Notes: generated by a model from the letters alone, not told the origin. A DNA stretch of 64,000 bases from Levilactobacillus zymae DSM 19395 (GCF_001434115.1 NZ_AZDW01000032.1:103741-167740), one strand, 5' to 3'; counted from the stretch's first letter, positions 33,170 to 42,971 are shown. Made by a program: numbers and translations.

Positions 33170-34798
33170 ATGAGGGTAACTTCGTTTATTAAGTTAGGGA
33201 CTGTCGCCACGCTCTCGACGATTTTATTAGCGGCGTGTGGGAGTTCCTCCAGTAGTTCTAAACAGGCTAAGGACCAGACCTTGACCTGGATGGAAAGTTC
33301 GTCACTCTCGTCGATGGACAATTCGTTAGCCACCGACATCATTTCGGCGGAGACGCTGAATAACACGGGTCAGGGGCTCTTACAGTTCGGCAAGAACAAC
33401 AAGACCTACCCGGCCGTGGCGAAGAGCTATACGACGTCTAAGGACGGGAAAACGTACACGTTTAACCTGCGGAAGTCGAATTGGAGTAACGGTGATCCCG
33501 TGACCGCCAAGGACTTCGTTTATGGTTGGCAACGGACGGTCAATCCTAAGACCGCGTCGCAGTATGCTTACCTGTACGCGGACGTGAAAAACGCTAACGC
33601 CATCATGAACGGGAAGAAGGCCGTCTCCACGTTAGGGGTTCAGGCCAAGGGCAAGTACAAGGTCGTCGTGCACCTGACGCACGCGGTCAGCTACTTCCCA
33701 ACGTTGGTCGCTCAGGTCAGTTTCTTCCCACAAAACCAAAAAGTCGTGCAAAAGTACGGCAAGAAGTACGCCAACAACGCCCAGAACAACGTTTATAACG
33801 GGCCATTCAAGTTAACTTCCTGGACTGGGACGTCGGATAACTGGACCTTAAGCAAGAACCCGAAGTACTGGGATGCCAAATCCGTGAAGCTGCAACACAT
33901 CAAGTTTAGCGCCATCAAGGACCCGCAAACCGCGTTAAGTCAGTACCAAAGCGGCAAGATGGACGCCATCTACCTGAGTGGGCAACAACCACGAAACTAC
34001 AAGAACAACAAGGATTACCGGTCACTGACCAGTTCGCGGGCGGCTTACGTGGAAATGAACCAGAAGTCCGACTCGATGATGAAAAACGTCAAGGCCCGGC
34101 AAGCCTTATCACTGGCCATCAACCGGAGTCAGTTTACCAACAAGGTCTTAGCCGATGGGTCCACGCCGGCCACGGGAATCGTGACCAAGAAACTGGCCTT
34201 ACGCGACGGCAAGGACTTTGCGGACCAAGCCACGGTCAAGTCCGCCACGGACTACAACCTGACCAAGGCCAAGCAACTCTGGAAGCAGGCCCTAAAGGAA
34301 ACCGGCCGTAAGAGCTACAACCTGACGCTGATGGCCGATGATACGCCGGTCGCCAAGAGTACCACCGAATACCTGCAAAGTCAGTGGAGCAAGCTCTCCG
34401 GCATCAAGGTCACGAACCAAAACATTCCGTACAAGACGCGGTTATCCCGTTCGGCCAACCAACAATTCAACGTGGTCGTGAGTCTCTGGGGCGCCGATTT
34501 CCCTGACCCGATCACCGACTTACAGTTGTTCACGTCGGATAACTCATACAACAACGGGAAGTGGAAGTCCGCCGCTTACGACAAGCTGATCAAGGAAGCC
34601 ACGGACACCAACGCCAACAAGCCGGCAGCCCGGTGGCAGAACATGGTGGACGCCCAGAAGGTCCTGTTGAAGGATGAGGGGATCATCCCATTGTACCAAG
34701 GGGGCAAGCCACAGCTGGTCAAGTCGAAGGTCAAGAACGTGGTCTACTACTCGGTGGGTGCCAACTGGGACTTTAGTAAGGCCTACATCGCCAAATAA
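33170..34798 (+). CDS. oppA: Peptide ABC transporter substrate-binding lipoprotein OppA, copy 2
   Basis: The 542-residue lipoprotein has lipobox LLAACGSS and the same fold and blocks as copy 1. The open frame extends back to 33092, but that part overlaps the promoter; AGGGG nine bases before the ATG at 33170 fixes the start. It shares with copy 1 the post-signal block TLTWMESSSL.SMDNSLATDIISAETLNNT, which sets these two apart from copies 3 and 4. Confidence 0.92.
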   Translation: MRVTSFIKLGTVATLSTILLAACGSSSSSSKQAKDQTLTWMESSSLSSMDNSLATDIISAETLNNTGQGLLQFGKNNKTYPAVAKSYTTSKDGKTYTFNLRKSNWSNGDPVTAKDFVYGWQRTVNPKTASQYAYLYADVKNANAIMNGKKAVSTLGVQAKGKYKVVVHLTHAVSYFPTLVAQVSFFPQNQKVVQKYGKKYANNAQNNVYNGPFKLTSWTGTSDNWTLSKNPKYWDAKSVKLQHIKFSAIKDPQTALSQYQSGKMDAIYLSGQQPRNYKNNKDYRSLTSSRAAYVEMNQKSDSMMKNVKARQALSLAINRSQFTNKVLADGSTPATGIVTKKLALRDGKDFADQATVKSATDYNLTKAKQLWKQALKETGRKSYNLTLMADDTPVAKSTTEYLQSQWSKLSGIKVTNQNIPYKTRLSRSANQQFNVVVSLWGADFPDPITDLQLFTSDNSYNNGKWKSAAYDKLIKEATDTNANKPAARWQNMVDAQKVLLKDEGIIPLYQGGKPQLVKSKVKNVVYYSVGANWDFSKAYIAK

Positions 34799-34827
34799 TC
34801 CCACCTTAAGTCAATTTAGCGACAGCT

Positions 34828-34869
34828 TAAATCCGTGGGGTCCTAACGGGGCCGCACGGATTTAGTTTG
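34828..34869 (+). terminator. Terminator after oppA copy 2
   Basis: TAAATCCGTG pairs with CACGGATTTA around an inner GG/CC stem; the tail TAGTTTGTCT is moderately T-rich. Confidence 0.75.
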
Positions 34870-35140
34870 TCTGCTTAACCGTTTATGAGTTTTTAAGGTG
34901 AATTTACTAATTTTGCAAGTGATATTTATTCAATTTTAGAATGAATTCCCCCGCAAAAGACAGTTAATTAATCAATTACGCTTAATTTAAAATCCTGATT
35001 AGACGGCATTTATAACGGTTTACTAAAAATAAATTAGATATTCCTATTGATTTTAATGGTTTTCTAATATACACTAGGGCTAATCAAATTTGAGGTGTTA
35101 GTTTTTGTTCCATGACCAACTAAGAGGGGTTGAATAAGTG
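34870..35140. other. AT-rich gene-free stretch before oppA copy 3
   Basis: Apart from the promoter at 35047-35075 I see no gene or strong hairpin. The stretch is much richer in A and T than the surrounding genes. Confidence 0.6.
35047..35075 (+). promoter_or_regulatory. Promoter of oppA copy 3
   Basis: TTGATT (35047-35052) and TACACT (35070-35075) are 17 bases apart; the 17-base spacer is almost the same as that of copy 4. Confidence 0.7.
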
Positions 35141-36778
35141 ATGAAGATCAATTCAGCAGTCAAGTTAGGGACGGTTGCCACGTTTGCCGCAATCTTATTA
35201 GCGGCGTGTGGGAGCTCGTCCAGTAGTAACAGTGGTGCCAGTGAGGCGAAGGACCAAACCTTAAACTGGATGGAGTCCTCGGCGTTACCATCGATGGATA
35301 TTTCCACGGCGACCGACGTGGTTTCCGGTGAAACCCTGAACAACACCAACGAAGGGTTACTCCGGATGGGGAAGAACAGTAAGACGCATCCCGGGGTCGC
35401 CAAGAGCTATTCCAAATCCAAGGACGGGAAAACGTATACCTTTAATTTACGGAAGTCCAAGTGGAGTAACGGGGACCCCGTTACCGCTAAAGATTTCGTT
35501 TATTCCTGGCAACGCACCGTTAATCCCAAGACCGCTTCGCAATACGCTTACTTGTTCGCTCAGGTGAAGAACGCCAACGCCATCATGAACAACAAGAAGC
35601 CAGTTTCCAGCTTAGGAATCAAGGCGGACGGCAACTACAAGGTTGTGGTCACGTTGACCAAGGCGACGAACTACTTCCCAGCCTTGGTTGCTAACCCGAC
35701 CTTCTACCCGCAAGATAAAAAGATCGTGCAAAAGTACGGCAAGAAGTACGCGGCCAACGCCCAAAGTAACGTTTACAACGGCCCATTCAAGTTAACTTAC
35801 TGGACCGGGACGTCAGACAACTGGACGTTAAGCAAGAACAGCAACTACTGGAACGCTAAGAACGTCAAGCTGAAGAAGATCAACTTCAAGACCATGAAGG
35901 ATCCACAAACCGCCTTGAGTCAATATCAAAGTGGTAAGTTGGACGCTACTTACCTGAGTGGTCAACAACCAAAGAACTACAAGAACGATAAGCAGTACGT
36001 GGTTCGTAAGGGGGCTTCAACCTTCTACATTGAAATGAACGAAAAGAAGGATGCCATCTTTAAGAACGTTAACGCCCGGAAGGCCTTATCCTTGGCCATC
36101 AACCGGAACCAATTCGTCAACAAGGTCTTACAAGACGGGTCCACGGTGCCATCCGGTTACGTGGCTGATGGGTTAGTTTCTTACAAGGGCACGGACTTCG
36201 CCAAGGCCGCTAAGACCAGCGAAGGCACGGCTTACAACTTAGCTGAAGCCAAGACCTTATGGAAGAAAGCCTTGAAGGAAACTGGCAAGTCCAACGTGTC
36301 TCTGACCTTGATGGCCGATGATACGCCAGCCGGCAAGAACGCGACCGAATACGTTCAGAGTCAATGGGCTAAGTTACCTGGTTTGAAGGTTACGAACAGC
36401 AACTTACCATTTAAGACCCGGTTGAGCCGATCACAAAACGGCCAATTCGATGTCGTGGTTTCTGGCTGGGGCGCTGACTTCGCCGATCCAATTTCCTTCT
36501 TGTCACTGTTCACTTCTGGTAACTCGTACAACAACGGGAAGTGGAAGTCCACGACTTACGACAAGGACATCGACAAGGCCAACAACCAAGATGCCAACAA
36601 CGAATCCGCTCGGTGGAACGATTTGATCGATGCCGAAAAGACGTTGATGAACGAACAAGGGATCATCCCAATCTATCAACAAGCTAAGCCACAACTGGTC
36701 AAGTCCAACGTCAAGGGAGTTATCTACTTCCCAACCGGCGCTAACTGGGACTTCAGTAAGACTTACATCTCCAAGTAA
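35141..36778 (+). CDS. oppA: Peptide ABC transporter substrate-binding lipoprotein OppA, copy 3
   Basis: The 545-residue lipoprotein begins MKINSAVKLGTVATFAAI with lipobox LLAACGSS. The start at ATG 35141 follows the pattern of copy 4; a GTG one codon earlier is possible. The post-signal block TLNWMESSALPSMDIS, the THPGVAKSYSKSKDG block and the FADPISFLSLF segment differ from copies 1 and 2, which read FPDPITDLQLF there, so the peptide preference may differ. Confidence 0.92.
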   Translation: MKINSAVKLGTVATFAAILLAACGSSSSSNSGASEAKDQTLNWMESSALPSMDISTATDVVSGETLNNTNEGLLRMGKNSKTHPGVAKSYSKSKDGKTYTFNLRKSKWSNGDPVTAKDFVYSWQRTVNPKTASQYAYLFAQVKNANAIMNNKKPVSSLGIKADGNYKVVVTLTKATNYFPALVANPTFYPQDKKIVQKYGKKYAANAQSNVYNGPFKLTYWTGTSDNWTLSKNSNYWNAKNVKLKKINFKTMKDPQTALSQYQSGKLDATYLSGQQPKNYKNDKQYVVRKGASTFYIEMNEKKDAIFKNVNARKALSLAINRNQFVNKVLQDGSTVPSGYVADGLVSYKGTDFAKAAKTSEGTAYNLAEAKTLWKKALKETGKSNVSLTLMADDTPAGKNATEYVQSQWAKLPGLKVTNSNLPFKTRLSRSQNGQFDVVVSGWGADFADPISFLSLFTSGNSYNNGKWKSTTYDKDIDKANNQDANNESARWNDLIDAEKTLMNEQGIIPIYQQAKPQLVKSNVKGVIYFPTGANWDFSKTYISK

Positions 36779-36791
36779 CGCATGCGTTATC

Positions 36792-36826
36792 GAAGCTCGC
36801 CGCTCGATCGTCGACCGGCGAGCTTC
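36792..36826 (+). terminator. Hairpin after oppA copy 3 (weak terminator)
   Basis: GAAGCTCGCCG and CGGCGAGCTTC form an 11-pair perfect stem, but the tail is CTTAATCC without a T run. It may protect the 3-prime end or allow read-through. Confidence 0.55.
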
Positions 36827-37093
36827 CTTAATCCCAATAGTGAATAATCGGGGGTGAAAATCAGTCATTTCCTGTATATGGTATGCAGAAAAGGCAAATT
36901 AAATACAATTAAAATGTGACACCAGATTTTAATTTTTAATTTCAAATGTTGATATATCAGTGTTTCTATCCGAGTAAACTGAATAAATTAAATACAACCA
37001 TTGATTTTAATTGTTTTCTAATATACAATTGGAACCATCAAATTTGAGGTTGTCAATTTATTTGGCACAACTAGGATAGAGGTTGGATTTTCA
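36827..37093. other. AT-rich gene-free stretch before oppA copy 4
   Basis: Only the promoter at 37001-37029 is recognisable. The stretch is AT-rich like the one before copy 3. Confidence 0.6.
37001..37029 (+). promoter_or_regulatory. Promoter of oppA copy 4
   Basis: TTGATT (37001-37006) and TACAAT (37024-37029) are 17 bases apart, the best -10 box of the four oppA promoters. Confidence 0.75.
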
Positions 37094-38725
37094 ATGAGGA
37101 TCAATTCAGCAGTCAAGTTAGGGACGGTGGCCACGTTTGCCGCCATTGTGTTGGCAGCGTGTGGCTCGTCGAGTTCGAGTAGTACTAGCGCGGCGAAGGG
37201 CCAAACCCTAAATTGGATGGAAGCGTCCGCACTCCCATCAATGGATATTTCGAAGGCGACCGATCAGGTTTCGGGGGAAACCATGAACAACACGGGTGAA
37301 GGGCTCTTGCGGATTGGCAAGAACAACAAGCTAACGCCCGGTGTCGCTAAGAGTTACAGCAAATCGAAGGATGGGACCGTCTATACCTTTAATCTGCGGA
37401 AGTCGAAGTGGAGTAACGGGGATCCCGTTACGGCTCAAAACTTCGTGTACTCTTGGCAACGAACGGTGAACCCTAAGACGGCATCGCAATACGCGTACCT
37501 GTTGTCTCCGGTCAAGAACGCCGACGCCATTTCCAAGGGGAAGCAACCCGTCTCGGCCTTAGGGATTAAGGCCCAGGGCAAGTATAAGGTCGTGGTCACG
37601 TTGACCAAGGCGACCGCTTACTTCCCGTCCCTCGTGGCGAGCCCAACCTTCTTCCCACAGAACGCTTCTGTGGCCAAGAAGTACGGCAGCAAGTACGCGA
37701 CGACTGCTCAGGCTAACGTTTACAACGGACCATTCAAGCTGACTTACTGGACCGGGACTTCCGATAACTGGTCGATGAGTAAGAATGCTAACTACTGGAA
37801 CGCCAAGAATGTTAAACTGAAGAAGATTAATTTCAAGACGATGAAGGATCCTCAAACGGCCTTGAGTCAGTACCAAAGCGGTAAGTTAGACGCCACTTAT
37901 TTGAGTGGCCAACAACCCAAGAATTACAAGAACAGTAAGGAATACGTAGAACGGAAGTCAGCCGGAACCTTCTACTTGGAACTGAACGAAAAGAAGGATT
38001 CCATGCTGCGTAACAAGCACGCTCGGCAAGCCTTATCCATGGCCATCAACCGGAACCAATTCATCAACAAGGTCTTAGAAGACGGTTCTACGCCGGCCAA
38101 GGGTGTGGTTGCCACAGGCTTAGCTTCCTACAAGGGTAAAGATTTCACCGACGTGGCGAACGTCAAGTCCGCTTCAACGCAGAACTTAACGCAAGCGAAG
38201 AAGTTGTGGAAGCAAGCCTTGAAGGAAACTGGCCGGAAGAGCTATTCGTTGACCTTTATGGCCGACGATACGCCAGCCGGTAAGAACGCGGCCGAATTCA
38301 TCCAGAGTCAATGGGCCAAGTTACCGAACCTGAAGGTCACGAACCAGAACTTACCATTCAAGACGCGGTTAAGCCGCTCGCAAAATGGTCAATTCGACGT
38401 GGTGGCTACGGCTTGGGGCGCTGACTTCCCCGATCCAATTTCCTTCCTGCAATTGTTCACGTCCGACAACGCGTACAACAACGGGAAATGGAAGTCTGCA
38501 GCTTACGACAAAGACATCGCGAACGCTAACGGCAAGGATGCCAACAACGAGAGCGCTCGGTGGAACGACATGGTCAACGCCCAAAAGACGTTGCTGAACG
38601 ACCAAGGGGTCATTCCGTTCTATCAACAAGGGAAAGCGCAACTGGTTAAGTCCAACGTCAAGGGCTTGATCTACTTCCCAACCGGCGCAAACTGGGACTT
38701 CAGTAAGACTTACATCGCCAAGTAA
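37094..38725 (+). CDS. oppA: Peptide ABC transporter substrate-binding lipoprotein OppA, copy 4
   Basis: The 543-residue lipoprotein begins MRINSAVKLGTVATFAAI with lipobox VLAACGSS. It resembles copy 3 most (MDIS.ATD.VSGET.NNT, FPDPISFLQLF). It is the copy directly before oppBCDF and is the likely main partner of the permease. A hairpin without a T run lies between it and oppB, so part of the transcripts may read on. Confidence 0.92.
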   Translation: MRINSAVKLGTVATFAAIVLAACGSSSSSSTSAAKGQTLNWMEASALPSMDISKATDQVSGETMNNTGEGLLRIGKNNKLTPGVAKSYSKSKDGTVYTFNLRKSKWSNGDPVTAQNFVYSWQRTVNPKTASQYAYLLSPVKNADAISKGKQPVSALGIKAQGKYKVVVTLTKATAYFPSLVASPTFFPQNASVAKKYGSKYATTAQANVYNGPFKLTYWTGTSDNWSMSKNANYWNAKNVKLKKINFKTMKDPQTALSQYQSGKLDATYLSGQQPKNYKNSKEYVERKSAGTFYLELNEKKDSMLRNKHARQALSMAINRNQFINKVLEDGSTPAKGVVATGLASYKGKDFTDVANVKSASTQNLTQAKKLWKQALKETGRKSYSLTFMADDTPAGKNAAEFIQSQWAKLPNLKVTNQNLPFKTRLSRSQNGQFDVVATAWGADFPDPISFLQLFTSDNAYNNGKWKSAAYDKDIANANGKDANNESARWNDMVNAQKTLLNDQGVIPFYQQGKAQLVKSNVKGLIYFPTGANWDFSKTYIAK

Positions 38726-38790
38726 TTGACGACTCATGCACAAGGTTTCTGCTTATGAGCCGGGCGACCGACTTATAAGCTTTATCGGGG

Positions 38791-38820
38791 AGTAAGGATC
38801 AACCGCCGTTGGTCCTTACT
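38791..38820 (+). terminator. Hairpin between oppA copy 4 and oppB
   Basis: AGTAAGGATCAA and TTGGTCCTTACT pair over 11 bases around CCGCCG (one mismatch), with tail CTTCGATG and no T run. It fits a partial terminator or a 3-prime stabilising stem that lets more OppA than permease be made. A second stem GCTTAT/ATAAGC lies at about 38751-38780. Confidence 0.55.
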
Positions 38821-38928
38821 CTTCGATGTTATAGCAATCATTTATCATCTTGTTGTTTTTTAATGGTTTTTATTAAGTTGTGGAACTTATATGGTAACGA
38901 ATAAGTCTACTGATTGAGAGGTAAACAA

Positions 38929-39858
38929 ATGGCAAAATACCTAGCAAAGCGGATCTTCTACTTGATCCTGACCTTATTCATCGTGATTACCGTAACGTTT
39001 TTCCTGATGAAGCTGCTTCCCGGGACGCCATTGACCAACCAAGCCAAGCTGTCCAAGAGCCAAATTGCGTTGATTTACAAGCAATACGGGTTGGATAAGC
39101 CGGTTTGGCAGCAATACGTGCTGTACCTGGCCGGGGCAGTGAAGGGGAACTTCGGGACGTCATTCCAATTCAGTGACCAACCGGTGTCCTACCTGATTTC
39201 CAGTCGGATCGAACCCTCCTTGCAGATTGGGCTGCAAGCCATCATCGTGGGGGTCATCGTGGGGATCATCATCGGGGCGTTTGGCGCGATGAAGCAAAAC
39301 AGTTGGGTCGACACGTCGGCAACGGTGGTTTCTATCTTAGGGATCTCCATTCCTTCCTTCGTGTTGGCGGTCTTGTTGCAGTACTACCTGGGGTTAAAAC
39401 TTGGGTGGTTCCCAATTGCCGAATGGGGCGGCTTTAGTTATACCGTGTTACCAACCTTAGCGTTGGCCGCGGCACCGTTAGCCGAATCCGCCCGATTCGT
39501 GCGAACCGAAATGGTCGATGTGTTGAGTTCGGACTACATTGAATTAGCGAAGGCCAAGGGGCTCAGTCGGATGGGCGTGATTTACCATCACGCGTTGCGG
39601 AACAGTTTGATTCCGTTGATCACCATCGTGGGGCCGTTAGCCGTGAACATCATGACCGGGTCGATGGTTGTGGAAAACATCTTCTCGATTCCCGGGATTG
39701 GGGAACAATTTGTGAAGTCCGTCTTGACCAACGACTACCCAACCATCATGGGGCTGACGATCGTCTACTCCTTCATGTTGTGTGTCGTGCTGCTGATTAC
39801 CGATATCCTTTACGGAATCGTTGATCCGCGGATTCGGATTACAGGAAAGGCTAACTAG
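38929..39858 (+). CDS. oppB: Oligopeptide ABC transporter permease OppB
   Basis: The 309-residue protein has six membrane helices with the first one at the N-terminus (AKRIFYLILTLFIVITVTFFLMKLLPGTPL, split by the usual loop). The EAA loop is ELAKAKGLSRMGVIYHHALRNSLIPL. GAGAGG precedes the ATG at 38929; a TTG at 38914 in frame lacks a ribosome binding site. It forms the channel with OppC. Confidence 0.93.
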   Translation: MAKYLAKRIFYLILTLFIVITVTFFLMKLLPGTPLTNQAKLSKSQIALIYKQYGLDKPVWQQYVLYLAGAVKGNFGTSFQFSDQPVSYLISSRIEPSLQIGLQAIIVGVIVGIIIGAFGAMKQNSWVDTSATVVSILGISIPSFVLAVLLQYYLGLKLGWFPIAEWGGFSYTVLPTLALAAAPLAESARFVRTEMVDVLSSDYIELAKAKGLSRMGVIYHHALRNSLIPLITIVGPLAVNIMTGSMVVENIFSIPGIGEQFVKSVLTNDYPTIMGLTIVYSFMLCVVLLITDILYGIVDPRIRITGKAN

Positions 39859-39869
39859 GAGGTAAATAA

Positions 39870-40898
39870 ATGGCAGATACAGTAAAACTCCCAGAAGATA
39901 GCTTTAAGCCGATGACGCCGGCCGAACGGCAAGCGCTCGACAGTGAAAAAATTGCTGCCCCATCGCTGACGTTCCGCCAAGATGCTTGGCGTCGACTGAA
40001 GAAAAACAAGGGGGCCTGGGTGTCCCTCATCGTTTTAGGAATCATCTTTATCATGGCTTTCGGGTCATTGGTCGTGTCACCGCATAACCCCAACGCCGTC
40101 AACCCGTCGTATGCCAACTTACCGTCCAAGATTCCGGGCGTGGGCATTAACGGTTTCAACGGGACGCTGGTTCAAGCGGGCCAACGGGTCGACGCCTACA
40201 AGCAAGCGGGCGCCAGTGCCGGGACCTACTACATCATGGGGACCGACTACTTGGGCCGGGACCTGTTCTCCCGGGTTCTTTACGGGACACGGATCTCTTT
40301 GATCATTGCGTTAGTTGCCACGTTATTTGATTTGACCATCGGGGTAACTTACGGGATGATTTCCGGCTGGAAGGGTGGTCGAGTCGACACCATCATGCAG
40401 CGGATCATCGAAATTATTTTGTCCATTCCTAACCTGGTCGTCATCGTCCTGTTGATTTTGATCTTAAAACCCGGGATGACCTCGATCATTATCGCCATCG
40501 CGCTGACGTCGTGGGTCAACATGGCCCGGCTGGTCCGAGCGCAGACGTTAGAGTTAAAGGAGCAGGAATTCATCCTAGCGGCCAGAACCTTGGGGGAAAG
40601 TTCGATGAAGATTTCCTTCAAGCACTTGTTGCCGAACCTATCGAGTGTGATCATCATTAACACGATGTTCACCATTCCGAACGCCATCTTCTTCGAAGCC
40701 ACCTTGTCCTACATCGGGATCGGGATTTCGTCACCTCAGGCTTCGCTAGGGACGTTGTTGAACGATGGGCAAAAGAACTTCCAGTTCTTGCCGTATCAGA
40801 TGTGGTGGCCCGCGTTGATTCTCTCCATTATCATGTTAGCCTTTAACCTCTTGGGTGATGGGCTGCGGGACGCCTTTGATCCACGGACGAAAGAGTAG
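39870..40898 (+). CDS. oppC: Oligopeptide ABC transporter permease OppC
   Basis: The 342-residue protein has a cytoplasmic N-terminus of about 50 residues and six membrane helices. The EAA loop is LAARTLGESSMKISFKHLLPNLSSVII, and MGTDYLGRDLFSRVLYGTRISL is the conserved OppC block. It starts 11 bases after oppB with AGGAGG. Confidence 0.93.
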   Translation: MADTVKLPEDSFKPMTPAERQALDSEKIAAPSLTFRQDAWRRLKKNKGAWVSLIVLGIIFIMAFGSLVVSPHNPNAVNPSYANLPSKIPGVGINGFNGTLVQAGQRVDAYKQAGASAGTYYIMGTDYLGRDLFSRVLYGTRISLIIALVATLFDLTIGVTYGMISGWKGGRVDTIMQRIIEIILSIPNLVVIVLLILILKPGMTSIIIAIALTSWVNMARLVRAQTLELKEQEFILAARTLGESSMKISFKHLLPNLSSVIIINTMFTIPNAIFFEATLSYIGIGISSPQASLGTLLNDGQKNFQFLPYQMWWPALILSIIMLAFNLLGDGLRDAFDPRTKE

Positions 40899-40911
40899 GT
40901 GAATGCACGTC

Positions 40912-42012
40912 ATGGATAACGAAAAAGATATTTTGGAAGTCCGGAACTTACAGGTTGACTTTAAGACCTACGCCGGGGACGTTAAAGCGATTCGGAACGT
41001 TAGCTTTGACCTGCGGAAGGGTGAAACGTTAGCCATCGTGGGGGAATCTGGTTCTGGGAAGTCCGTTACCACGCGGACCATTATGGGGTTAAACGCCTCG
41101 AATGCCCGGATTACCAGTGGGTCCATCATGTACAAGGGCCAGGACTTATTAAAGAAATCGGAAAAAGAAATGCAAGCCATTCGGGGCCAAGACATTGCCG
41201 AAATTTTCCAAGATCCGATGACTTCGTTGGATCCCACCATGCGGATTGGCCGGCAAATCGCCGAACCGCTGATGATCCACAAGGGCATGAAGAAGGAAAA
41301 GGCCTTAAAGCAGGCCCTCGAAATGATGAAGTTGGTCGGCATTACCGATGCCGAAAACCGGATGAACGACTATCCGCACCAATTTTCAGGGGGGATGCGC
41401 CAACGGATCGTGATTGCGATTGCTTTGGTCAACTACCCAGAAGTGCTGATCGCCGATGAACCAACCACCGCGTTGGACGTGACGATTCAGGCACAAATTC
41501 TGAACCTGATGAAGGAATTGCAAGACAAGATTTCGACGTCGATCATCTTTATCACGCATGACTTGGGTGTCGTGGCCGGTATGGCCGACCGGGTCGCCGT
41601 CATGTACGCCGGGAAGATCGTCGAATACGGGACCGTGGACGAAATCTTCTACAACCCGAAGCACCCGTACACTTGGGGCCTGTTAAGTTCAATGCCAACG
41701 CTGGATACCAAGGGTGACGAATTGCCATCCATTCCCGGGACGCCACCGGACCTGCTGGATCCGCCAACCGGTGATGCCTTTGCGGCCCGGAACCAGTACG
41801 CCTTAAAGATCGATACGGAAAAGGAGCCGCCGTTCTTCAAGGTTTCCGATACGCACTACGCGGCGACCTGGTTACTCCATCCGGATGCCCCGAAGGTCAC
41901 GCCACCGGCGCAAATCGTGGCGCGGCAAAAGCAATACGCCAAGATGCAAAAAGACTTATTGGCGCAACAACAACATCACGGACCCGTTGAAGAAGAGGAG
42001 GAACAGCAATAA
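40912..42012 (+). CDS. oppD: Oligopeptide ABC transporter ATP-binding protein OppD
   Basis: The 366-residue ATPase has GESGSGKS (Walker A), FSGGMRQR (signature), LIADEPTTALD (Walker B) and the OppD-specific C-terminal extension with YNPKHPYTWGLLSSMP and IPGTPPDLLDPPTGDAFA. No four-Cys iron-sulfur cluster is visible in the tail. An ATG at 40903 abuts AGGTGA, so the ATG at 40912 is preferred. It overlaps oppF by one base. Confidence 0.93.
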   Translation: MDNEKDILEVRNLQVDFKTYAGDVKAIRNVSFDLRKGETLAIVGESGSGKSVTTRTIMGLNASNARITSGSIMYKGQDLLKKSEKEMQAIRGQDIAEIFQDPMTSLDPTMRIGRQIAEPLMIHKGMKKEKALKQALEMMKLVGITDAENRMNDYPHQFSGGMRQRIVIAIALVNYPEVLIADEPTTALDVTIQAQILNLMKELQDKISTSIIFITHDLGVVAGMADRVAVMYAGKIVEYGTVDEIFYNPKHPYTWGLLSSMPTLDTKGDELPSIPGTPPDLLDPPTGDAFAARNQYALKIDTEKEPPFFKVSDTHYAATWLLHPDAPKVTPPAQIVARQKQYAKMQKDLLAQQQHHGPVEEEEEQQ

Positions 42013-42971
42013 TGGACTACGAAAATGCCGAAAAAATCCTCGAGGTCAAGCACCTCAAGCAATACTTCAACGTGGGTAAAGCCGATGAAGTTCGCGCGGT
42101 CGATGACATTTCCTTTGACATCTACAAGGGGGAAACCTTTGGGTTAGTCGGGGAATCCGGTTCGGGGAAAACCACGACCGGCCGGGCCATCATTCACTTG
42201 TACGAACCTACGTCCGGCGAAATCTTGTTTGACGGCAAGAACGTCGACAACTTTACCAGTAAGGAAGATCGTCATAAGTTCCATCAAGACATGCAAATGA
42301 TTTTCCAAGACCCTTACGCGTCACTCAATCCGCGGATGAAGGTCAAGGATATCGTGGCGGAAGGTATCGACATCAACCATTTGGCGAAAGACGATGCCGA
42401 CCGGACTAACCAGGTGGAAACGTTGCTGGAAACCGTGGGTCTGAACAAGGACCACTCCAGTCGTTACCCGCACGAATTCTCCGGGGGGCAACGGCAACGG
42501 ATCGGGATCGCCCGGGCGTTAGCCGTCCACCCCAAGTTCGTGATCGCCGATGAACCAATCTCCGCGTTGGACGTGTCGATTCAGGCCCAAGTGGTCAACT
42601 TGATGAAGAAGTTGCAACGGGAGCAGGATTTAACTTACCTGTTCATCGCGCACGATTTGTCGATGGTCAAGTACATTTCCGACCGCATCGGGGTCATGCA
42701 CTACGGGCGGATGTTGGAAATTGCCGACGCCGACGAAATCTACGCACACCCGCTCCACGACTACACCAAGAGCCTTCTGTCGGCCGTGCCCGTACCGGAT
42801 CCCGAATTCGAACGGACGCGTCAAGAGATTCACTACGACGCCAAGAACGAAAACGACGGCAAGGAACGGCACTTGGTCGAAATCGCTCCCCATCACTATG
42901 TGCGGGCGGCGGATGATGAAATCGAGATGTACAAGCAACGGGCGCACGAAGCCTCGTTGATTAAAGATTAG
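42012..42971 (+). CDS. oppF: Oligopeptide ABC transporter ATP-binding protein OppF
   Basis: The 319-residue ATPase has GESGSGKTT (Walker A), FSGGQRQR (signature), VIADEPISALD (Walker B) and the HPLHDYTKSLLSAVPVPDP tail typical of OppF. Its start overlaps the oppD stop (TAATG). It completes the importer that feeds peptides to the cytoplasmic peptidases such as PepX and PepI. Confidence 0.93.
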   Translation: MDYENAEKILEVKHLKQYFNVGKADEVRAVDDISFDIYKGETFGLVGESGSGKTTTGRAIIHLYEPTSGEILFDGKNVDNFTSKEDRHKFHQDMQMIFQDPYASLNPRMKVKDIVAEGIDINHLAKDDADRTNQVETLLETVGLNKDHSSRYPHEFSGGQRQRIGIARALAVHPKFVIADEPISALDVSIQAQVVNLMKKLQREQDLTYLFIAHDLSMVKYISDRIGVMHYGRMLEIADADEIYAHPLHDYTKSLLSAVPVPDPEFERTRQEIHYDAKNENDGKERHLVEIAPHHYVRAADDEIEMYKQRAHEASLIKD

